Source of the DNA: Paraburkholderia podalyriae
GTDB taxonomy: Bacteria > Pseudomonadota > Gammaproteobacteria > Burkholderiales > Burkholderiaceae
NCBI RefSeq assembly: GCF_014397785.1
Contig: NZ_VZQQ01000009.1
Location: 124,001 to 188,000 of the forward strand
Direction of reading: 5' to 3'
Length of the DNA stretch: 64,000 nt
Within the stretch, counting starts at the first letter, position 1. Each line of letters opens with the position of its first letter. Positions 27,647 to 36,326 of this stretch are shown here, piece after piece. The position numbers were made by a program, and so were the translations under genes. The notes beneath the pieces were generated by a model. It saw nothing but the letters and a program-made list of their open reading frames with translations. It did no database searches and was not told where the DNA came from.

Positions 27647-29618
27647 ACAGCGCCTCCTTACGCAGTCGCTCGGCCTGCGCCTCCGTGATCGCATTGGCAA
27701 CCGTTTCCTTATCGACTCCTTCCGGCACTGGCGGCACGATCAGCGTCCCGTACGCGAAGTACGGATCGGTGTAGTTCAGCCAGTCTGCGTCACGTATCAA
27801 CCGAGCCCAAAAATCCGGATTCTCGAATGAATCGCAAAAGCCGATTGGCAGGTCCCACGCTGCTACGCGCGTCATGAACGGCTCGAACTGCGCCAGCGTA
27901 CTGTGATTGGTCGGCATCGGCTGGTAATCCTCGATTCGGTTCAGCATTTCCTGCTGAGTTTCGAGTCTTCCTGTTCGGCCGGAGGCCGAATAGGGATCGT
28001 TCGGAAAAACTGTCTTCTCCCTGTCGTGAATGGATTCGAGATAGGGCACGCCGGAGTCAAGGTAGGCGCCGTCATCATCGCGCGCGCCCAGGACATCCTG
28101 ATCTGAATGGGCTTCATCAAAGTAACGGGGCACGTTATCTTTCTTGTACATCTTCCCGTCCTTCATCAGCGTGACACTACGCAAGATTCGCTTCGACATT
28201 TCCTCGGCAGTAATTGGATGTGGAACCTGCTCGGCGTTGATGTTCACCTGCTGGTTGCCGTTCGGCACTGTCCACAGCGGCATTCCGGCAACTTGCCGGT
28301 TGCCGTTCCAGAACTCGGTCGGCTTGACGCCGGACTCAGGATTCGGAATCGGCGGTAGCGAACCAAATCTTTTCATGCCGGGTTCGTCACAGCAGGGCGT
28401 TCCCCGCGCCAGCATGCGCTGCTTGACCGTTTCGCCCAGTTCGCCGATCAGTACATTGGATACGCCCTGCCAGCCGATGCTCTGTAATGGCGAGGCTCCC
28501 ATCACTCGATCATGGGGATTGAAATAAACATAGAAACGCCCATGATTGTCCCTCTCCTTGACACCATTGAACACAGCGTCAGGCTTCCATAATTCGTTAT
28601 CCTGCGTTGCGCCGACATGCAGTTGCTCGCGATCTTCCGGGGTGAAGACTTTCCGGTCACGCTGAATCCGGTTCGCGACAGCCTTAAAGGTATTGACTCG
28701 CGCCTGCGTGGTCGGACGCTCGTGGTAGCTGGTAAGCGCGTCGGTCGGCTTGTCTTCCAGCGCAAATGGGGAGTTCATTACCACCAGCGAATCAGGCGCG
28801 CGCGTCTTGCACAACAAGGTTGCCGCCATCGCAATCATCGTGCCCTGGCTATGCGACATGACCGTCACCGTATCCTGCGGGTAAGCCGTCCCGATCCGGT
28901 CGATGAGATCGGCAAGACGCTGCGCCGCATGGGCGTAATATTGCCGACCGGGAGCGTGATGCAATTCACGCTCCCATTCGGTATTGAACCACTGCATATT
29001 GACAAAACCAAACAGATTTCGGCTGAACCCTTTCTCGCTCCATATCTGCTGAAGATTGTTGGTACCGTTCTGGAACGGGCCACCGCCCCAGTACCACGGA
29101 CCTTGCTTTTTTGAACCAGCTTCTGTCCACCGATCAACACCTTCGATGTTCCTTAGCGGTACTTTCCAGTTTTCCTTCTCACCATCCATAGCACGATAGC
29201 CCCAGTGAAACCGGATGACGGGCGACCTCCCCATACCTTTGACGGTACGAGCGGATGGTCTGTCATTCGCATCCGTATATTCATAGCGGTTTGGTTTCAA
29301 ATCTGCTCGACCAAGGCGATCATTCAGTCCTTGGCATAGCTGCTGCTCCGCATTGTCATACCACTCCCCCTCCGAGTTGACACCATGGACGAAGATGATG
29401 ACGCCAGGCAGATGCGGCGGAAGAAGCGCCTTGGCATAAACCTGATAACTACCCGGCGTCATATAGGATTCCCAGTACGGCTGCCCGAGATGATCGCGCT
29501 GCATAAGAACCGTGTTGGTAGCGACACCCAGTTGATAGGGCTGTTTCACTGCGGACGCCGTATCCGCGTTGTCCGGCTGCGCGGACGGGACTGCCCGATT
29601 GTTCATTTCATCACCCAT
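27633..29618 (-). CDS. tle3: Tle3-family type VI lipase effector
   Basis: The 661-residue protein has an alpha/beta-hydrolase N-terminal half: GVIIFVHGVNSEGEWY (oxyanion region) and nucleophile elbow VTVMSHSQGTMIAM, with Ser in SHSQG. A long Tle3-type C-terminal region follows (HDRVMG, NRIEDYQPMPTNHSTL, GFCDSFENPDFW). Tle3 proteins are periplasm-acting phospholipases delivered on VgrG/PAAR. It begins 2 bp after the vgrG stop with AGGAA upstream. The VgrG C-terminal extension is a plausible docking site. Its adjacent immunity gene is frameshifted. Confidence 0.85.
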   Translation of the reverse strand: MGDEMNNRAVPSAQPDNADTASAVKQPYQLGVATNTVLMQRDHLGQPYWESYMTPGSYQVYAKALLPPHLPGVIIFVHGVNSEGEWYDNAEQQLCQGLNDRLGRADLKPNRYEYTDANDRPSARTVKGMGRSPVIRFHWGYRAMDGEKENWKVPLRNIEGVDRWTEAGSKKQGPWYWGGGPFQNGTNNLQQIWSEKGFSRNLFGFVNMQWFNTEWERELHHAPGRQYYAHAAQRLADLIDRIGTAYPQDTVTVMSHSQGTMIAMAATLLCKTRAPDSLVVMNSPFALEDKPTDALTSYHERPTTQARVNTFKAVANRIQRDRKVFTPEDREQLHVGATQDNELWKPDAVFNGVKERDNHGRFYVYFNPHDRVMGASPLQSIGWQGVSNVLIGELGETVKQRMLARGTPCCDEPGMKRFGSLPPIPNPESGVKPTEFWNGNRQVAGMPLWTVPNGNQQVNINAEQVPHPITAEEMSKRILRSVTLMKDGKMYKKDNVPRYFDEAHSDQDVLGARDDDGAYLDSGVPYLESIHDREKTVFPNDPYSASGRTGRLETQQEMLNRIEDYQPMPTNHSTLAQFEPFMTRVAAWDLPIGFCDSFENPDFWARLIRDADWLNYTDPYFAYGTLIVPPVPEGVDKETVANAITEAQAERLRKEALYAKN

Positions 29619-29620
29619 CG

Positions 29621-32221
29621 TTACGCATTCCTATTTTTCTGAAGCATCAGTTTCAGACCTTGCGCCACTTCGTTTCCCGAAATGGAAGTCTCGCCGTTCG
29701 CGGTTGTTTTGCCTTCCACGATCTTTCCGTTCGCCAGTTGGATGCGGTATGGACGGTTCGCGAGCGGACGTCCCGTCACGTCATCGCAAAGAACGAATTT
29801 TTCATTGTTCGTCACACTGGACTGCATGAACTTCGGCAGCGGCAGCGCAAGCGCTCCAGGTCCGCTCTTGTCGATCCCCGCGATTTTGAGGATCAGTTCG
29901 CCCGCGCCGCCGATTTCGACGTTATCGCCATGAACCTTGATGTAAGCCGTTCCGCCACCCTGAAGGATTACCCCGTTGGCCGCATTGGCGGTTAGCGTGC
30001 CGGCCGCGCTCGACAACTGCATGTTGTCCTGCGAGACGAGTTCCATCGCATCCGACTGCGCCTGTATCTGAACCTTTCCGCGCATCGCAAGAATGCGGAT
30101 TCCGGCACGCTGCGCAAACACGGAAACGGCCTCGACGGCGGCAAGGGCGATGTTCTTCAACGCATTGACATTGAAGCCCGACGAGGTGGCAAAACTTGTG
30201 TCCTTCCCGGTCGATACCATCATGCGACTCGGCGTTGCGATGCCGACACCATGTGGCGCCGTCAGGGCGATGACAGCCTGCTTCAGTCCCGCCAGTTCCT
30301 CCTTGAGCCACTGGTTTTCAGCCTTGAGGTCAGCGATCCCAGCCTTGGCTATCGTCGCAGCCGAGGCCAGTCCCTGGGCCTGCGCCTGCGTAAGACTGAA
30401 CTGTGTCTGCGCGGCGTCCATGTCGGTCATCGGACCGTTCGCTTTCTGCTGTTTCCAGGCCGTCACCAGCAGACCATCCGCACGCACGCTTCCCTTATTG
30501 TCCGTGCGCAGCTCAAAACCTTCACCGCGCTGCTTGACATCGCGATCCACGACATGGCCCAGGTTTAGCTGGGACTTGCCATTTTCCGTTGCGAGCTTGA
30601 TATGCTCCTGGCCGCTGCGGTCGTCCATCTGCAGCGTGTTATTGCTGCGCGTGCGGATCGTGTGCCGCATCGCCCACGGATGACCGACAACCAGCGGGTC
30701 CATGTGCTTTGCCGTGTGCAGTACTTGCGATATGAACGGCCTGTCGGGATTGCCCCACAGAAAGCCCACGGTGACGACCGTTCCCGGCTCCAGCCCGAAG
30801 TGGAAGCCCGTCCGTCCCTGTCCCGCGAAAGGCTTCGCAAGGCGCATCGGGCAACTCTCCAGCCCCGGCGTGCGCGCGTCCCTGTCCGCATGCAGATTGA
30901 CGATGTAGCGCCCCTGATCGTCCAGGTACGGGCCTTCATAGCCGTTTGTCGATGCAATCGTGCCAGTCACTACCCCCTGTATGCGAGGCCACGTTTCTTC
31001 CAGCAGGGGCATCCTGTATTGCCGGTCGCTCGGGATCGCGGTGAACTCAACCTTGTAGCCCTCCTTGCGCGAAGCGCTGCAGGTCATGCCAGTGACCAGC
31101 AACCCGTACTTCACCTCGGGCAGTTCGCGGTTCGATAGCTGCAGCACGCAGGACGGCCGGATATCGAGCAGGTCGCATGTCCCGGTATAGACGATCTGCC
31201 CCGCCAGCGCCGCCTGCTGCCGCAGTTCGGCTTCGCGCCTGGCATCCTGTTCGTCATCCAGATCGAGACCCCAAGTGTAGGTTTCGCCGTAGGTCGTGGC
31301 GTCATCGTGGATCGACTGTGTGCCGTTCACCCGCTCGTTATTCGGCTCTTCCGTGCTATAGCTGCGTACCGAGTACGTCGCGGGCTTCATCGTCGTGCGC
31401 ATGGCGAGCGACTGCACGGATTCCCGAGCCACCGAATGCAGGCCATTCGGCTCCTGGTACGGCACCGTGAAGCGCTTCGTGTCGCGAATGTAATGGATGA
31501 ACTCATCCCCGAAGCGGACTTCCTCGCAGCGTTTGCCGGATTCGCACACAAACCAGATGCCGACCCTGCGGCACAGGCGCATAAGAAAGGTGAGATCGTC
31601 CTCGCACCATTGAGTGATGATCGGACGCTTGCGGTAGGTGCGATAAAGCTCGAACCTGAAATCCGCGAAAACCTGGTTGAACCCGTTCTCCCTGAGAATC
31701 TTCCCGATCACCTCAGGCTCGGTCATGTCGAAAAAGAAACGGGTACGAGGCATATTGCGCAGTAACGCGAGGCGCGATTCCAGCGTCACCTCGTACACGG
31801 TCTGGTCGTGATTGCTGGCGATCTGCGCAAAGCCGGTAATCACGCCATGGATGCGCCGTGCTTCCTCCGGCTGGCCCCAGCGCGTCACGAGCGGCGGCTG
31901 AATGGCGAAAGAGGCCGTCCTGTTGATGTAGTCGCCACGCGGCAGGTCGCGCTGCGGGTGCGTGAACTTGATGGTGTAGTTCGTTACGAGACCCATACCG
32001 CGCGAGCCGGTGAACGAGTAGATATCCGCGAGCGCGGCGCTCGGAGTTGAAACTACTTCGAGGGCGTAGTACTGGTGGACGTCGATACCTGGACGCACCG
32101 CTGGATCGCGTGAATTCAAATGCTCGCTCCGGAGAAGTGACGGCGAGCCAATCTGTCGCCCGATTGAAAGCTTCAGATCATCGATCCATTCCCTCACACT
32201 TCGCAATAGGAAAAGTGTCAA
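29621..32221 (-). CDS. vgrG: VgrG spike protein with C-terminal transthyretin-like extension
   Basis: The 866-residue protein has the VgrG base (gp27/gp5-like: YALEVVSTPSAALADIYSF, IHGVITGFAQ, TFLMRLCRRVGIWF, the OB-fold around IQGVVTGTIAS) and the DUF2345 beta-helix region (SGQEHIKLATENGKSQLNLG, IQAQSDAMELVSQDNMQL). The last 60 residues (FVLCDDVTGRPLANRPYRI, then KTTANGETSISG) look like a transthyretin-type cargo-docking domain. The longest frame starts with TTG at 32221. GTG at 32197 or TTG at 32206 are possible, and none has a strong ribosome site. No T6SS sheath or baseplate genes are in the window. Confidence 0.9.
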   Translation of the reverse strand: MTLFLLRSVREWIDDLKLSIGRQIGSPSLLRSEHLNSRDPAVRPGIDVHQYYALEVVSTPSAALADIYSFTGSRGMGLVTNYTIKFTHPQRDLPRGDYINRTASFAIQPPLVTRWGQPEEARRIHGVITGFAQIASNHDQTVYEVTLESRLALLRNMPRTRFFFDMTEPEVIGKILRENGFNQVFADFRFELYRTYRKRPIITQWCEDDLTFLMRLCRRVGIWFVCESGKRCEEVRFGDEFIHYIRDTKRFTVPYQEPNGLHSVARESVQSLAMRTTMKPATYSVRSYSTEEPNNERVNGTQSIHDDATTYGETYTWGLDLDDEQDARREAELRQQAALAGQIVYTGTCDLLDIRPSCVLQLSNRELPEVKYGLLVTGMTCSASRKEGYKVEFTAIPSDRQYRMPLLEETWPRIQGVVTGTIASTNGYEGPYLDDQGRYIVNLHADRDARTPGLESCPMRLAKPFAGQGRTGFHFGLEPGTVVTVGFLWGNPDRPFISQVLHTAKHMDPLVVGHPWAMRHTIRTRSNNTLQMDDRSGQEHIKLATENGKSQLNLGHVVDRDVKQRGEGFELRTDNKGSVRADGLLVTAWKQQKANGPMTDMDAAQTQFSLTQAQAQGLASAATIAKAGIADLKAENQWLKEELAGLKQAVIALTAPHGVGIATPSRMMVSTGKDTSFATSSGFNVNALKNIALAAVEAVSVFAQRAGIRILAMRGKVQIQAQSDAMELVSQDNMQLSSAAGTLTANAANGVILQGGGTAYIKVHGDNVEIGGAGELILKIAGIDKSGPGALALPLPKFMQSSVTNNEKFVLCDDVTGRPLANRPYRIQLANGKIVEGKTTANGETSISGNEVAQGLKLMLQKNRNA

Positions 32222-32417
32222 TTCACGTCAAGACCGCACGCGGTTTATCCATAGCACTCCGATTCTTCAAGAAAAAATCCAGCGAGCGGCGCTACCTGCG
32301 GCTTCGGGATGACCGGCCTGTTGAGAATCGCGGCAACCGGGCTCAGCATTGCAGTCGCAACGCTCCGATCGAATCGTTACTCGACTTGACGGACGAACCG
32401 CCGCCCCCGATCGCGCA

Positions 32418-32705
32418 TCAATGATTCGCCCGCGGCACCGCCTGCGTCCGCCCACGCCGCGGGTTCGTCATGCCCGGCTCGGCTGGCTCGACGAGCGCGA
32501 TCGCGACGCGGCGCGCGTTCTCCGCCGCGATGTCGAGCGCGTCGCCCCACGATACGTGGCCGCATGTCCCGCGTCGCTCGAAGACCGTGTGATGTTCGCC
32601 GCCGCGTTCGGTCACGAGCACGACCCACTGGAAAGCGCCTTCCGAATCCCTGATGACGGTCCAGCTTACGAGGAAGTCGGCAATCTCTATCGCCTGCACG
32701 CGCAT
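32418..32705 (-). CDS. Hypothetical protein, 95 residues
   Basis: The ATG at 32705 has a strong ribosome site (GAAGGAGCCCAAC). The sequence begins MRVQAIEIADFLVSWTVIR, with EGAFQWVVLVTERGGEHHTVF and a helical ENARRVAIALVEPA segment. It looks like a small soluble alpha/beta protein. No family is recognised. It stands between the vgrG promoter region and the HAD-ATPase gene, all on the minus strand. Confidence 0.6.
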   Translation of the reverse strand: MRVQAIEIADFLVSWTVIRDSEGAFQWVVLVTERGGEHHTVFERRGTCGHVSWGDALDIAAENARRVAIALVEPAEPGMTNPRRGRTQAVPRANH

Positions 32706-32804
32706 GTTGGGCTCCTTCGGTCCGTGGCATCGGCCCGTTCTACCCGCGTCTGCGCATCGCACGTGCCTGGCGCGGACTGCGCACGTCACGGTGCAATCCA
32801 CGCG

Positions 32805-34646
32805 TCATTGCTGCGGCTCGGCCCCGGACCGATGCGGGTCCGGCTCGTCGCCACTTTGCGGCGAGCCGGTCAACACCGCGGGCAGCGACGGATTTTCCGG
32901 CTGCGTGTAGCGCGCGTGGATCGCGGCGCGGATGCGCGCGAGGCTTTGCGCGGCATCGAGCGCGCTGTCCTGCTCGATGCCGCGCGCTTCTTCGGCCAGG
33001 TCCGCGTCGCCGATCTGCTGTTCGAACCAGCGCGAATAGTCGCCACGCCGGCGATGAAACTCCCATGTCGCCGCATCGACGCCCTCCGCGATTTCGACGA
33101 ACAGCACGAGGTTGTGTGCGCGCAGGTTCAACGCATCGTGCTCGCCGCGAAAATGAAAGCTGCGCTCGGGAATCAGCAATCCTTCCGCGTACTTGCGACG
33201 ATGCCGGCGCTTTTCCTTGCGGCCCGGTTCGAGCCGCACGAGTTGTGGCGGCGCAGCGTCGCCGACGCGCCATAACAGCGCGTCGCCTTTGGCCAGTTGC
33301 GCGGGGCCATCCGTCGACGGATGCGCCCCATCGCCGCTCGACGCCGGCGGCTCATGTCCACTTGCCGCGGCGAAGCGCTGCAAGGCCGCGCGCGCGTTGT
33401 CGCCCATCGCGAGCACCGTGCCGATCTGTCGCAGCAACACCGGCGACAACTGCTCGGGCGATACGGTGACCGCGAGCGCCGTTTCTAGCGCATCCGGAAT
33501 CGCCTGGTTCGCGCCGGCCCATTCCGCGGGAAACAGATGATGCGCCTCTTCGAACACGAGCCAGTGCGGCCGTCCGGTGCGCATGCGCAAATGCTGCATC
33601 TGCAACAGCAGATTCGCGCAAAACGCTGGCCGATCCGGCGGCGGTACGCGCAGCAGGTTGACCGCGATGGCCGGCCGCGCCGGAAGGCGCAGCAATTGCA
33701 TGGCCTCTTCGATCGACGGTGCGTTGCTCGCGTCGCCGAGCACGATCGTCGCATCGTCATCGCTGTAGTCGCCTTCGGGATCGACGATGCACATCTGGCG
33801 GCCCGCGCCCGCGAGCCGTTCGAGCAGACCCGCCGTCGCGGTCGACTTGCCCGCGCCCGATTCGCCGACGAGCAGCACGACGCTACCGTACACGGGCAAG
33901 TACAGCGGCTCGTCGTCCGGCGCGTCCCGGCGGGTGCCGAGCACGATGCGATTGCGCGGCGACGCGTCGGCGATATCGCGTAGATCGTCGGCGATGAGCG
34001 CGTCGATCAACTCGGCGACACCCGCGCCCGCGACGCCGCGCGTGACGAGATCGGCGTGCTTCTTCAGCGCCGGCAAGGCGTTGTCGACAGCCGCGGCGAG
34101 GCCGCACGCGTCGAGCAGCGCATGGTCGTTTTCCGCGTCGCCGATTCCGACCACGTTCAACGGCGACAGATCGAGATCGGCGAGCGCCGCGTCCAGACCG
34201 CTCGCCTTCGACACGCCAGGCGCAACGATCATCACTGCGTCGCCATTGAAGACGATCTGCAATTCCAGCCCGAGGTCGCGAATCACATCGAGCGCGACAT
34301 GCTCATGAGGTTTCATCGTCGCGATCAACGTCTGGCTGATACTGAACGCGTCAGGTGCGCGTCGCCGCAACTCCGCGACGAAACTGCCGGGCGGCGCGGA
34401 CGCGAGCAGACGGCGCCCGCCGTCGGCCGGGCAATACAGTACGCCGCCATTTTCCGCGACCACGCGGGAAAACATTTCGATCCGCGGGCAGATCGCGAGC
34501 AGGTCATCGAGTTCGCGTCCGCTGACGAGAATGGCGTGACGGCCCGACGCGCGCAGGCGTTCGAGCGCGGCCCACGTCGATTCGGCGACCCGGCCGTCGC
34601 TGGCGAGCGTGTTGTCGTAGTCGGTCGCGAGTACAAGAAATCGCAT
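32805..34646 (-). CDS. HAD phosphatase fused to a HerA-like P-loop ATPase
   Basis: The 613-residue protein has an N-terminal HAD type IIB domain. Its nucleophile motif is ATDYDNTLASDG (Asp9, Asp11), a conserved LVSGREL follows, and motif IV is VVGIGDAENDHALL. Around residues 255-400 there is a HerA/FtsK-like ATPase with Walker A LVGESGAGKST and Walker B WLVFEEAHHLFP. The C-terminal part contains RGDYSRWF and GDADLAEEA, seen in other proteins of unknown role. The ATG at 34646 starts the HAD motif. A sugar-phosphate phosphatase joined to a DNA- or protein-pumping ATPase is an odd pairing, and function is unassigned. It is divergent from cioA. Confidence 0.8.
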   Translation of the reverse strand: MRFLVLATDYDNTLASDGRVAESTWAALERLRASGRHAILVSGRELDDLLAICPRIEMFSRVVAENGGVLYCPADGGRRLLASAPPGSFVAELRRRAPDAFSISQTLIATMKPHEHVALDVIRDLGLELQIVFNGDAVMIVAPGVSKASGLDAALADLDLSPLNVVGIGDAENDHALLDACGLAAAVDNALPALKKHADLVTRGVAGAGVAELIDALIADDLRDIADASPRNRIVLGTRRDAPDDEPLYLPVYGSVVLLVGESGAGKSTATAGLLERLAGAGRQMCIVDPEGDYSDDDATIVLGDASNAPSIEEAMQLLRLPARPAIAVNLLRVPPPDRPAFCANLLLQMQHLRMRTGRPHWLVFEEAHHLFPAEWAGANQAIPDALETALAVTVSPEQLSPVLLRQIGTVLAMGDNARAALQRFAAASGHEPPASSGDGAHPSTDGPAQLAKGDALLWRVGDAAPPQLVRLEPGRKEKRRHRRKYAEGLLIPERSFHFRGEHDALNLRAHNLVLFVEIAEGVDAATWEFHRRRGDYSRWFEQQIGDADLAEEARGIEQDSALDAAQSLARIRAAIHARYTQPENPSLPAVLTGSPQSGDEPDPHRSGAEPQQ

Positions 34647-34889
34647 CGGGCGGTCCTCGGTTTCGATCATGTCTCGGCCGAGCAAGCGCTATACCGCACG
34701 ATCGCGCGCCCAACGGTATGGGGCTTGCTACGTGTCGTAGCGGCGGCGGGCGGGCCGCATGCGTGCGCGGCGACATCACCGGCACGCGGCGCAACGCTCG
34801 CATCGCGCCGCTGTAATCGCCGCGTACGTCGTTGCATTTTTGACAGTCCGACGCCGCGAGCCTGTCGTCGTGCGTCACGAGGAGCCCTG

Positions 34890-36326
34890 ATGTCCTTTTC
34901 CATCGATGCCGTGACCCTCGCCCGAATGCAATTCGGCTTCACGATTGCTTTTCACATCATCTTTCCCGCGATGTCGATCGGTCTCGCGAGCTACCTGGCC
35001 GTGCTCGAAGGCGCATGGCTCGTCACCCGCAAGCCGGTGTATCTCGCCGTCTACCGCTACTGGCTGACCATCTTCGCGGTCGTGTTCGGCATCGGCGTCG
35101 TGTCGGGGCTCGTGATGTCGTATCAATTCGGCACCAACTGGGCGGGCTTCGCGTTTCGCGCGGGCCCTATCGTCGGGCCGCTGATGGCCTACGAGGTCTT
35201 GACGGCTTTCTTTCTCGAGTCGGGCTTTCTCGGCGTGATGCTGTTCGGCATGAAACACGTCGGCCCGCGTCTGCACTTTCTCGCCACGCTGCTGGTCGCG
35301 CTCGGCACACTAATGAGCGCGTTCTGGATCCTCGCCGTCAATTCTTGGATGCAGACGCCACAGGGCTATACGATCGTCGACGGACGCTTCTTTCCAGCCG
35401 ACTGGCTGCGCATCATCTTCAACCCGTCGTTTCCCTACCGGCTCGTGCACATGGTGCTGGCCACGTATCTGAGCGTCGCGTTGCTGGTCGGCGCGGTGGG
35501 CGCCTGGCATCTGCTACGCGATTCTCGCAACGTGTGCGCGCGCCTGATGGTGTCGATGGCGCTCTGGATGGCCTGCATCGTCGCGCCGATCCAGATGGTG
35601 GTCGGCGATCAGCATGGCATCAACACGCTCAAGCACCAGCCGGCGAAAATCGCCGCGCTCGAAGGCGATTGGGTCGCGCGTCCCGGCCAGCCGTTGATCC
35701 TGTTTGGATTCCCGAACATGCGCACGGAGACGACCGATTACGCGCTCGAGGTGCCGCATCTCGGCGCGCTGATTCTGACTCATACTTGGGACGGCTCGAT
35801 AGCCGGCCTGAAATCGTTCCCGCCGTCCGAGCGTCCGTTCTCGCCGGTCGTGTTCTGGGCGTTTCGCGTGATGGTCGGGCTCGGCATCCTGATGGCACTG
35901 CTCGGACTGGGCAGTCTCGTGTCGCGCGCGAGAAGGACCTTGTACCAAGCGCGCTGGATGCATCACATCATGGTCGCGATGGGGCCGGCCGGTCTGATCG
36001 CGTTGCTGTGTGGCTGGACCGTGACCGAGGTCGGCCGCCAGCCGTACACCGTTTATGGTCTGCTGCGCACCGCCGACAGCGTGTCGCCGATCGCCGCGCC
36101 CGGCGTCGCGGTTTCGCTCGCGAGCTTCGGCGTGGTGTACGCGATCGTATTCGGCGCGGCCGTGGTCTTTCTGTTCCGGCTGATGGCGGCGACGCCGACG
36201 CTCGACACGCCGGGACCCGCGAAGGACAAGCCGCATCGCAGCGCCGGCATCACGCCGGGACCTGCCCAGGCGCAGGCCGGCTCATCAACTGCGGGGAGCC
36301 CCACACATGACGACCGCCACGTTTGA
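34890..36326 (+). CDS. cioA: Cytochrome bd-type ubiquinol oxidase subunit I (CioA, cyanide-insensitive type)
   Basis: The 478 residues show the CydA fold, with haem ligand His in FTIAFHIIFP and another in PYRLVHMVLATYL, and the quinol-site GDQHGINTLKHQPAK. The periplasmic Q loop is short, which marks the CioA branch rather than long-loop E. coli CydA. It oxidises ubiquinol and reduces oxygen at low tension or with cytochrome c oxidases inhibited. The start follows GAGGAG. A long open frame upstream is the antisense of the ATPase gene and was rejected. It overlaps cioB by 20 bp. Confidence 0.93.
   Translation: MSFSIDAVTLARMQFGFTIAFHIIFPAMSIGLASYLAVLEGAWLVTRKPVYLAVYRYWLTIFAVVFGIGVVSGLVMSYQFGTNWAGFAFRAGPIVGPLMAYEVLTAFFLESGFLGVMLFGMKHVGPRLHFLATLLVALGTLMSAFWILAVNSWMQTPQGYTIVDGRFFPADWLRIIFNPSFPYRLVHMVLATYLSVALLVGAVGAWHLLRDSRNVCARLMVSMALWMACIVAPIQMVVGDQHGINTLKHQPAKIAALEGDWVARPGQPLILFGFPNMRTETTDYALEVPHLGALILTHTWDGSIAGLKSFPPSERPFSPVVFWAFRVMVGLGILMALLGLGSLVSRARRTLYQARWMHHIMVAMGPAGLIALLCGWTVTEVGRQPYTVYGLLRTADSVSPIAAPGVAVSLASFGVVYAIVFGAAVVFLFRLMAATPTLDTPGPAKDKPHRSAGITPGPAQAQAGSSTAGSPTHDDRHV

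Larger units (their letters stand above)
26607..28514 (-). repeat. Duplicated effector cassette, unit B (within full-length tle3, tli3, PAAR)
   Basis: The matching 1.9-kb unit lies upstream of unit A. Here tle3 is complete because the unit is joined to the rest of the lipase gene, but tli3 has a single-base insertion. Unit A and unit B are direct tandem copies. Confidence 0.85.

Noticed and set aside
22829..32221. Prophage tail module
   Set aside because: VgrG, PAAR and Tle3/Tli3 belong to type VI secretion; no capsid, terminase, lysis or integrase genes occur.
34056..34889. N-terminal extension of cioA by about 280 residues
   Set aside because: The extension is antisense to the HAD-ATPase gene; the ATG at 34890 has a good ribosome site and begins the conserved subunit.
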